In this document: in pieces, positions 58,201 through 64,000 of the stretch
Position numbering within the stretch: position 1 is the first letter of the stretch
Layout of the letters: each line of letters starts with the position of its first letter
NCBI GenBank assembly: GCA_002344215.1
Contig: DDSV01000034.1
Span: 154,734 to 218,733, forward strand
Reading direction: 5' to 3'
Source: Akkermansiaceae bacterium UBA2381
Lineage (GTDB): Bacteria; Verrucomicrobiota; Verrucomicrobiia; Verrucomicrobiales; DEV007
DNA: 64,000 bases
Translations under genes and position numbers: made by a program
Notes under the pieces: model-generated
What the model was told of the DNA's origin: nothing
Seen by the model: only the letters and a program-made list of their open reading frames with translations
The model's database searches: none

Positions 58201-58665
58201 TCAGCTCTTTACTTCGACGATAATCTCGATTTCCACCGGGATATTCCCCGGAAGGGTGTTGGCAGCGAGGGCACTGCGGGCACCCACCCCGGCATCGGGC
58301 CCGAATACCTCGGCGAAAAGTTCGGAGAAGCCGTTGATGACTTCGGGTTGCCGGGTGAAATCGTCGGTGCAGTTGACTAGAGCCAGCGTCTTGATGACAC
58401 GGACGACCTGATCAAGCGATCCCAGCTCCTGTTTGAGGGTCGCCAGAAGGTTAAGTCCCACCTGCCTGGCTGAAGCCCGGCCTTCCTCAAGACTTAAGTC
58501 AGCTCCGACCCGTCCGGTTTGATAGCTGACACCATCCTTGGACGGACCATGCCCGGAGAGGTAGGCGAGATTCCCGATTCGGACGAGAGGTTTATAGACC
58601 CCTCCCGGTTTGGGGGCCGGGGGGAGGGTGATACCAAGTTCGGTCAGACGTGCTTCAGCGCTCAT
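58201..58665 (-). CDS. RidA/YjgF family enamine/imine deaminase
   Basis: This 154-residue protein belongs to the RidA superfamily, whose members hydrolyse reactive enamines and imines released by PLP enzymes. The N-terminal part LTELGITLPPAPKPGGVYKP and the strand LAYLSGHGPSKDG fit the YjgF group that is somewhat longer than RidA itself. Another conserved piece is NCTDDFTRQPEVINGFSELF. The Arg of the active site in archetypal RidA (around R105) appears as Arg in GARSALAANTLP. It works with the adjacent D-amino-acid enzyme. It sits 33 bases after the UDP-sugar pyrophosphorylase gene. Confidence 0.88.
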   Translation of the reverse strand: MSAEARLTELGITLPPAPKPGGVYKPLVRIGNLAYLSGHGPSKDGVSYQTGRVGADLSLEEGRASARQVGLNLLATLKQELGSLDQVVRVIKTLALVNCTDDFTRQPEVINGFSELFAEVFGPDAGVGARSALAANTLPGNIPVEIEIIVEVKS

Positions 58666-58698
58666 TTTGATTCGGGCGGGAAAGCCCGGATCGGTGAG

Positions 58699-60129
58699 TT
58701 AAACCAGTACGAGCCCTTCGGTCAATTGCGGTTTGTGAGGGAGTGCATCCCAGGCGTGGCGGAATCGCGCCGCTGTATCGGCAAAAAGAGGCGAAATCTC
58801 GAAGGCAAAGGGAGGTAAGCCGCTTTCATCGCTCTGGATTTCAATTCCCGCGGCCCTGGCCCAGCGGACAAACTGACGCAATTGGTCGTCCCGGCAGGTC
58901 TGAGCGGAATCGATCCCCTCCGCATTCTTGACCGGGGAGAAATCATCCTCCCTCGCGGTTTCGATGATCACCGGGTTCCTCGCGAAAGGAAGTGCATCAA
59001 AAACAAACATCTCAAACTTATATCCGTTGGGCGATCCGGGCTCGTGGCGGACGCCGGCCTCATCGATAAACGGAACCTTTTTGTGGGCAAGGTGAAAGGG
59101 GAGTCCTGCTCCTTCCTCATTACCGCTCCCCAGTCTCGAAACGAGTTCGCGATTGAAGACATGAATGGCAATACTACCGGATCGGAAGCGGAGTTCCCCT
59201 GCCTCGTCTCTTTCGGTCGAGAGGCTTTCGGGAAGGTCGCTGTACTCAACCACAAGTGCCTTTCCATCCTGTTGGCAGAAAACGCCGACTTTTTCCTCCG
59301 GATAGGCCTTGGGAACCATTTTGCTGGATAGGTCTGACTGATTCATCAGATGAAATCCGATAAAGGTCGGGTCAATACAGCGCACAAGCGGGTTATCGAC
59401 CTGGAAATAGCTGATGGTATCGATTCCGTCCGCTTCCATTTGCCTGATGGATCCCGATCGAACAAGTGCTCGAAGCGCTCCCCCGTGCCCGTCAGGGCTT
59501 AGCGCGATCTGATCACGGTCGGCCATGAGGATTTTCCCGTCCGCATCGACCGCGGGCATCAGACCCTGGGTGAAAAAGTGCACCCTGTCGCGCGAGAGAC
59601 CGAAGAAATCATTGGATTCAAAAAATGCCACGGTGTCCTCGTGGTTCAATATTGAGGTCATGATGTACCACGGCACGGGGCGGCCGTAGATTCGAGTCGC
59701 CGCGAGGATTTTTTCAGCAAAAACCTGAAAAAGCGATTTTTTGAGAACCGGGGTAACTCCATAGGTACCTTTGGGTCCATCAAAACCCAGCCGGGTTCCC
59801 TGGCCGCCGGCAACGGTGAATGCTGCGACCCGACCGGTGCGAAGCGCCGCTTCGCCCCGTTTCGTGGCCTCCTTCCAGAGTCCGGGATCGGCCGTTTCAC
59901 AATGACCCGGCATGGGAATGTAGTCTGCCGGAGCCAGTTCGCCAGTGAGGGAAGAATGGGCGGTTCCTGATGCCCGGATCAAAGTGGAGACGAGGGCGCT
60001 GATCTCATCCAGATCAATCTGCGCTGCCTGCCCTTCCAGTTCCTTCTTCTGGTGATCTGTCAGGTGATGATAATGAGCGAAGACATGCCCCTGTCCGCGC
60101 TCTTCGTAGTATTTTCTGATATCGGTCAT
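58699..60129 (-). CDS. UDP-sugar pyrophosphorylase of the UAP1/UDPGP type
   Basis: This 476-residue enzyme joins UTP and a sugar-1-phosphate, probably N-acetylglucosamine-1-phosphate, to give a UDP-sugar for the cell wall or lipid A. The start at 60129 is MTDIRKYYEERGQGHVFAHY. The nucleotide motif is VAGGQGTRLGFDGPKGTYGV, the type found in eukaryotic UDP-GlcNAc pyrophosphorylases. Further signatures are YIMTSILNHEDTVAFFESND, SPDGHGGALRALV and SYFQVDNPLVRCIDP. This family is present in Verrucomicrobia and Planctomycetes and differs from bacterial GlmU. It follows proC by 67 bases. Alternative sugars (galactose, glucose) remain possible. Confidence 0.88.
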   Translation of the reverse strand: MTDIRKYYEERGQGHVFAHYHHLTDHQKKELEGQAAQIDLDEISALVSTLIRASGTAHSSLTGELAPADYIPMPGHCETADPGLWKEATKRGEAALRTGRVAAFTVAGGQGTRLGFDGPKGTYGVTPVLKKSLFQVFAEKILAATRIYGRPVPWYIMTSILNHEDTVAFFESNDFFGLSRDRVHFFTQGLMPAVDADGKILMADRDQIALSPDGHGGALRALVRSGSIRQMEADGIDTISYFQVDNPLVRCIDPTFIGFHLMNQSDLSSKMVPKAYPEEKVGVFCQQDGKALVVEYSDLPESLSTERDEAGELRFRSGSIAIHVFNRELVSRLGSGNEEGAGLPFHLAHKKVPFIDEAGVRHEPGSPNGYKFEMFVFDALPFARNPVIIETAREDDFSPVKNAEGIDSAQTCRDDQLRQFVRWARAAGIEIQSDESGLPPFAFEISPLFADTAARFRHAWDALPHKPQLTEGLVLV

Positions 60130-60196
60130 TTCAAGGTCAATTAACGACAGGTCTTGTCCGGCAAAAGTGAAAATTCCGGCATTGTCACGGGTGATT

Positions 60197-60994
60197 TTAC
60201 GAGGCCCCCAGCTCCCTGGATCGGTCTGCGGCTGCCGCCACCGCCAGTTCCACAATCGATTCGAATCCGTTTGAGCGAAAGGACTGTAGCGCCGCGAAAG
60301 TCGTGCCATTCGGGCTCGTTACATTCTCACGAAGTTGAGCGGGCGCTTCACCGGTGGCAAGAACCAGTTCAGCGGCTCCAGCCGCCGTATGCACCGCGAG
60401 ATCACGTGCAATTTCCGGTGAGAGCCCCTGTTTGACTCCCGAGGCGATGAGGGCTTCAATCATCAGGAAAAAGTAAGCGGGACCGCTCCCGCTGAGCGCG
60501 GTCACTGCGTCGAGGTCATCTTCACTGACTCTGCAAACGTAACCTACGGCTCCGAGGAGGGATTCAGTGAGTTCGGCGTCTCCCTCCGTTGCGGCGGCCC
60601 CGAGAGCAAAGGCGGAGGCGCCCCGGCCGATCAGAGCGGGCGTGTTCGGCATCACCCTGACAACCCGGTGCCGATGATCGGAGCCGGCTTCGATCGCGGA
60701 GAGGCGGATACCGGCGGCAATGGAGATGAGCAACTTGTCACGGCTCTCTCCGAGACCCGCCAGCATTTCAATAAATCCCTGAGGCTTCACACAGAGAAGA
60801 ACAACATCCGATCTGGTCACCAGCTCCGCATTGCCGGTGGCAACCGTGACACCCAGTTCAGTCGCCATTGCCTGGGCGGAGGAGGCATAGGTATCGTAGA
60901 CCGTTACTTCGTCCGCCCGGCAGATACCCGCCCCGATGATTCCCCCGACGAGGGCCTTGCCCATTTTTCCGCAACCGATGACTCCCAGATTCAT
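60197..60994 (-). CDS. proC: Pyrroline-5-carboxylate reductase
   Basis: This 265-residue enzyme makes L-proline from pyrroline-5-carboxylate with NAD(P)H. It starts at the ATG at 60994 with MNLGVIGCGKMGKALVGGII, a classical dinucleotide motif. The active-site region includes TALSGSGPAYFFLMIEALIA. The end part (AGAAELVLATGEAPAQLREN followed by VTSPNGTT) matches other ProC sequences. It is the first gene of a minus-strand unit leading to the pyrophosphorylase, ridA and the PLP enzyme. It is divergent from the E1-alpha gene (95 bases between). Confidence 0.96.
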   Translation of the reverse strand: MNLGVIGCGKMGKALVGGIIGAGICRADEVTVYDTYASSAQAMATELGVTVATGNAELVTRSDVVLLCVKPQGFIEMLAGLGESRDKLLISIAAGIRLSAIEAGSDHRHRVVRVMPNTPALIGRGASAFALGAAATEGDAELTESLLGAVGYVCRVSEDDLDAVTALSGSGPAYFFLMIEALIASGVKQGLSPEIARDLAVHTAAGAAELVLATGEAPAQLRENVTSPNGTTFAALQSFRSNGFESIVELAVAAAADRSRELGAS

Positions 60995-61089
60995 TGTGGG
61001 ATCTTTAGTCCAGAATTTGCGGGGTGACACAAGGAAAAATTTCGTTGCGGGGGTGGCGGGGCCGCGGCTACGATGCCAGAGTCGCGCTC

Positions 61090-62121
61090 ATGTCTGCCAG
61101 AGATACTCAAATAACCGGTTCCGGCGCTATAACGGCGAAGGAATTTGTCAGAGCCTATGAAGGGATGTTTCAGGCGCGTACCTTTGAGGAGAAGATCTCG
61201 GCTCTCTATCGGAGCGGGAAAATTGTAGGCGGAGTCTATGTGGGGCGGGGGCAGGAGGCCTTCAGTTATGCCCTGGGAGGGCAACTCGACCGCGGGCGCG
61301 GTGATGTTTTTGCTCCCCTGATTCGCGATCAAGCCGGCAGAGCTGCCTTTGGTGAGCCTCTCCTCGATGGAGCACGAACCTATCTCGGATCTGTAGAGGG
61401 CCCGATGCGGGGGCGCGACGGGAATATTCATCGTGGCCGCCCCCGGGAGGGGATGCCGGCCATGATCAGCCATTTGGGATCATCCATTTCGGTCATCAAC
61501 GGAATGTTGATGGCCCATCGTTACCGGGGAATGTCCGGGGTTGTGGGCGGGGCTACCGTGGGTGATGGCGCTACCTCAACAGGTGCCTTTCATGAAGGGT
61601 TGAATCAGGCGGCAATCGAGCACCTGCCTTTGGTTCTGGGGGTGGCCGACAACCAATTTGCCTATTCGACCCCGACTTCCCGCCAGTTTGCCTGCGAGGA
61701 CCTTGTCGATAGGGCGAAAGGGTATGGCGTGACCGGATACTCGATCGATGGCACGGATCTTATGGAGTGCCTTGAGACCTTCCGCCGCGCCATTTCACGG
61801 GCGCGTGCCGGAGAAGGCCCCCAGATGGTTGTCGGGAAAATGTTGCGTCTTTCCGGACACGGAGAGCACGACGATGCCAGCTATGTTCCCGATGCAGTGA
61901 AGGCCGGCAAATGGGGGCGCGACTGTCTAGCTGTCGCCCGTGCGAGGATTATTGCAGAGGGGTTTGAATCCATCGAAGTGCTCGAGCAGTTGGAGTCCAG
62001 GATACAGGAACATGTGGAGGAAACCGTGGCCAAGGCCCAGTCCGAGTCACCACCTGATCCGGCAAAGGAGAACTGGAGTGTGCTCTCAACAGAGAGGCTG
62101 GCGGAAGGGCATGCCTCGTAA
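61090..62121 (+). CDS. Thiamine-dependent dehydrogenase E1 component alpha subunit (orphan)
   Basis: This 343-residue protein is the alpha subunit of a 2-oxo-acid dehydrogenase (pyruvate or branched-chain type). The start at 61090 is MSARDTQITG. The TPP-binding motif is GDGATSTGAFHEGLN ending in VADNQFAYSTPTS. The region IVGGVYVGRGQEAFSYALGG and ISHLGSSISVINGM also fit. The expected beta subunit, E2 and E3 genes are not adjacent; an EamA transporter follows instead. It may be a paralogue whose partners are encoded elsewhere, or form a TPP enzyme of its own. The motif ends DNQ rather than the usual NN-plus-aromatic. Confidence 0.85.
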   Translation: MSARDTQITGSGAITAKEFVRAYEGMFQARTFEEKISALYRSGKIVGGVYVGRGQEAFSYALGGQLDRGRGDVFAPLIRDQAGRAAFGEPLLDGARTYLGSVEGPMRGRDGNIHRGRPREGMPAMISHLGSSISVINGMLMAHRYRGMSGVVGGATVGDGATSTGAFHEGLNQAAIEHLPLVLGVADNQFAYSTPTSRQFACEDLVDRAKGYGVTGYSIDGTDLMECLETFRRAISRARAGEGPQMVVGKMLRLSGHGEHDDASYVPDAVKAGKWGRDCLAVARARIIAEGFESIEVLEQLESRIQEHVEETVAKAQSESPPDPAKENWSVLSTERLAEGHAS

Positions 62122-62178
62122 GCTGGATTTATCCGGTTCTTGAAATCACCCGATTAAAAAGGGGACGGCTCAAATCTT

Positions 62179-63111
62179 TTGACGAATGGCCGGGCCCCGC
62201 GACAATGGCCCGTGCCGTCCTACTTCCTGCTACCCCTCGCTGGCGCGATCATCTATGCGCTTGGTTCGATCATCGTAAAGCGGGGTCTTAAGGAGGGTGT
62301 CACGATGGACCAATCGTTTCATCTGACGAATCTCGTGCTCGGGGGAATGTTTCTACCGCTTCTCTTTTTTGAACGATCCCAGGTCGATTGGACCCTCATT
62401 TGGAAACCGCTGGTCATGGGGGCAACCTTTTTTGCGGGGAATTGGCTCACCTTTCTTGGGATCAAACGGGGTGATGTTTCTCTGGTGACCCCATTGATGG
62501 GAACCAAGGTCGTTTTCGTTGCACTCGGGGTGGTGCTTCTGACCGGACAAAGCCCAAGCGTGCCGCTCTGGGTGGCGGCGGCCATGACGACGCTGGGTAT
62601 TTTTGTCATGGGACTGGCGGATCTGAAGGGAGGATCCCATCTGGCCTTCACCGTTCTGGTCACACTTTCGAGCGCGATGATATTCGGAATCTGTGATGTG
62701 CTGGTTAGCTGGTGGTCGGCTGACTTTGGAGCTCCGACATTTCTTGCCGTTGGCACTTCTTCCGTTGCGTTCTACACCTTGATATTGTGGCTGCTTCAGG
62801 GCCGACCCGGAATCTTTCCCCGGAAAGGTTTGCGAAAGTGGGCCGTTGGAGGTGCCGTAATGATAGGGTTGCAGGCCATTGTCATGGGCGTGGCACTGAG
62901 CATTTTCCACAACGCTACCGGGATCAATGTCGTCTATGCTTCGCGGGGCTTGTGGGTGATCATCCTTGTGGTAGTTTTCGGCAGTTTCCTCGGCAACAGT
63001 GAGCATCGGGACAGTGGACGCTACTTTCTCTGGCGGGTCGCGGGAACCGTCATCCTGACCGTGGCGGTCATTATTGCCGTCATGGACCGCGCTCCCGCAG
63101 CGACCGTCTAA
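62179..63111 (+). CDS. EamA/DMT family transporter
   Basis: This 310-residue protein has ten hydrophobic segments arranged as two repeated halves (about 15-145 and 155-300), the hallmark of the EamA/drug-metabolite transporter fold. Starting pieces are YFLLPLAGAIIYALGSIIVK, NWLTFLGIKRGDVSLVTPLM and, in the second half, FNASG-like HNATGINVVYASRGLWVIIL. The start is uncertain: a TTG at 62179 or a GTG at 62212, which begins just before the first segment. The substrate is not known. It is 57 bases after the E1-alpha gene and 11 bases before lpxI, so it may share the lipid-A transcript. Confidence 0.82.
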   Translation: MTNGRAPRQWPVPSYFLLPLAGAIIYALGSIIVKRGLKEGVTMDQSFHLTNLVLGGMFLPLLFFERSQVDWTLIWKPLVMGATFFAGNWLTFLGIKRGDVSLVTPLMGTKVVFVALGVVLLTGQSPSVPLWVAAAMTTLGIFVMGLADLKGGSHLAFTVLVTLSSAMIFGICDVLVSWWSADFGAPTFLAVGTSSVAFYTLILWLLQGRPGIFPRKGLRKWAVGGAVMIGLQAIVMGVALSIFHNATGINVVYASRGLWVIILVVVFGSFLGNSEHRDSGRYFLWRVAGTVILTVAVIIAVMDRAPAATV

Positions 63112-63122
63112 TCAATTTGATC

Positions 63123-63947
63123 ATGAGCGAACTGGAAATCCCTTCAATTGTCGGCATGATCGCCGGAAACGGCCTTTATCCCGGCACCTTTGCAAGAGCC
63201 GCGAGGAAGTCTGGTGTTGCAACGATCGTCGTCGCGGCATTCGTCAACGAAACCGATCCGGCATTGTCGGACCTGGTCGATCATATCGAGTGGATGCGGG
63301 TGGGGCAACTTTCTAAAATGATCAAGCATTTCAAGGCCCATGGAGTGAGTCGTGCGGTGATGGTCGGCCAGATCGCGCCGCGAAATCTTTTTGATCTGCG
63401 CCCCGATCTGCGAACACTGAAAATGCTCAGCCGGGTGAAGGAGCGGAACGCTGAGTCGTTATTTTCCGCGATTGCCGTCGAGATGGAATCCGACGGAATC
63501 TCGCTGATGCCGGCGACCACTTTTCTGGAGGACCTGCTTCCCGGCCCCGGGCATGTCTGCGGTCCCGCGCTGAGTGACAGGCAGGAGGATGACGCCGCCT
63601 TCGGATTCCGCATCGCCAAGGAAATGAGCCGGCTCGACATCGGTCAGACCGTCGTGGTGAAAAAGGGAACCGTTCTGGCAGTGGAGGCATTTGAAGGAAC
63701 CAATGAAGCCATTAAACGCGGTGGCATCCTTGGAAAAGGGGAAGCAATGATGGTCAAAGTCTCCAAACCCGATCAGGACCTCCGTTTTGATGTTCCTGTG
63801 GTCGGTCCCGCGACGATCGAAGCAGCGGCGGAGGCGGGCGTCAACGCCATCGTAATTGAAGCGGGAGGAACTCTTCTGCTCGGGAAAGAGGAAATTTTCC
63901 GCCTTTGTCATGAGAAAAAGGTCAGTCTGGTCGCCAGAAACCAGTAG
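63123..63947 (+). CDS. lpxI: UDP-2,3-diacylglucosamine pyrophosphatase LpxI
   Basis: This 274-residue protein belongs to LpxI (DUF1009), which splits UDP-2,3-diacylglucosamine to lipid X in lipid A synthesis, in place of LpxH in many bacteria. The start at 63123 is MSELEIPSIVGMIAGNGLYP. Conserved parts are SRAVMVGQIAPRNLFDLRPD, VVVKKGTVLAVEAFEGTNEA and AGGTLLLGKEEIF near the end. It is the last complete gene in the window, 11 bases after the EamA-type transporter. The presence of LpxI implies a Gram-negative envelope with lipid A. Confidence 0.95.
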   Translation: MSELEIPSIVGMIAGNGLYPGTFARAARKSGVATIVVAAFVNETDPALSDLVDHIEWMRVGQLSKMIKHFKAHGVSRAVMVGQIAPRNLFDLRPDLRTLKMLSRVKERNAESLFSAIAVEMESDGISLMPATTFLEDLLPGPGHVCGPALSDRQEDDAAFGFRIAKEMSRLDIGQTVVVKKGTVLAVEAFEGTNEAIKRGGILGKGEAMMVKVSKPDQDLRFDVPVVGPATIEAAAEAGVNAIVIEAGGTLLLGKEEIFRLCHEKKVSLVARNQ

Positions 63948-63962
63948 AGCAAGGTCCCGAAA

Positions 63963-64000
63963 ATGCTACTCCCGGCCGATCCGGAGTTGCCGTCCGCCTC
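63963..64000 (+). CDS. Possible start of a gene cut by the window edge
   Basis: An ATG at 63963, 15 bases after lpxI, opens a frame (MLLPADPELPSA) that stays open to the window end. Position on the same strand right after lpxI suggests an operon gene, but 12 codons are too few to be sure. There is no Shine-Dalgarno sequence. Confidence 0.3.
   Translation, partial: MLLPADPELPSA

Noticed and set aside
1..64000. CRISPR arrays, prophage or transposase genes
   Set aside because: No regularly spaced repeats and no integrase, transposase or phage structural gene was recognised.

Overview
The window looks like a chromosomal segment of a free-living, probably aquatic member of the Verrucomicrobiota (PVC superphylum). 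The support is gene content: a PVC-type cytochrome c/beta-propeller dehydrogenase with partner genes, DUF1080 (3-keto-disaccharide hydrolase) and Gfo/Idh/MocA proteins, a formylglycine sulfatase, a eukaryote-like UDP-sugar pyrophosphorylase, LpxI instead of LpxH, NnrS, and many signal-peptide proteins of unknown role. Base composition is moderately GC-rich and quite uniform. Few start codons have a clear Shine-Dalgarno sequence. I see no rRNA, tRNA, CRISPR array, phage or intact insertion sequence, so this is mostly core and niche-adaptation chromosome.

Layout. 1-1.4 kb: end of an ABC importer (solute-binding protein and ATPase). 1.5-5.6 kb: LdtD-like L,D-transpeptidase, a small TPR-like protein, a lipoprotein alpha/beta hydrolase and a four-CxxC protein. 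5.6-11.4 kb: PVC operon (SGNH-like protein, giant cytochrome c dehydrogenase, FG-GAP protein). 11.6-16 kb: unknown exported protein, SRAP/YedK, two small membrane proteins and a double-DUF1080 protein. 16-18.5 kb: RimB-like, RimK-like and desuccinylase-like cluster. 18.6-20.7 kb: DinB-like, HIT, a putative ATP-cone-like protein and NrdR, with two tandem NrdR-box-like palindromes upstream. 20.9-31.3 kb: MFS exporter, three Gfo/Idh proteins, exported methyltransferase plus PQQ-like propeller, OmpH/Skp, a CNNM-type CBS protein and NnrS. 31.3-39 kb: SF1 helicase with a C-terminal nuclease-like domain, sulfatase, GltX and a large acetylxylan-esterase-like hydrolase. 39.3-45.1 kb: tdh-kbl threonine degradation, a 430 bp non-coding stretch rich in inverted repeats, and a giant exported Ig-like repeat protein. 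45.1-51.5 kb: UvrD-like helicase, PIN-PhoH ATPase, LMW phosphatase, response regulator, PAS histidine kinase and a small lipoprotein. 51.6-54.9 kb: acpP with terminator, then an operon holding an unknown protein, a LysM protein with a dead-looking YkuD domain, accA and a membrane protein. 54.9-61 kb: M19 dipeptidase, SH3-like exported protein, D-threonine-aldolase-like enzyme with RidA, UDP-sugar pyrophosphorylase and proC. 61-64 kb: lone E1-alpha subunit, EamA transporter, lpxI and a possible cut-off gene.

Themes. Envelope building (L,D-transpeptidases, OmpH, LpxI, acpP/accA, UDP-sugar synthesis), sugar and sulfated polysaccharide use (sulfatase, esterase, DUF1080, Gfo/Idh), and amino-acid turnover (tdh/kbl, M19 dipeptidase, D-threonine aldolase/RidA, proC). 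The points I would look at first are the catalytically inactive YkuD domain, the NrdR boxes with the ATP-cone-like neighbour, the Rim cluster, the helicase-nuclease fusion, and the family of about 20-nt intergenic hairpins with a conserved format but different arms.
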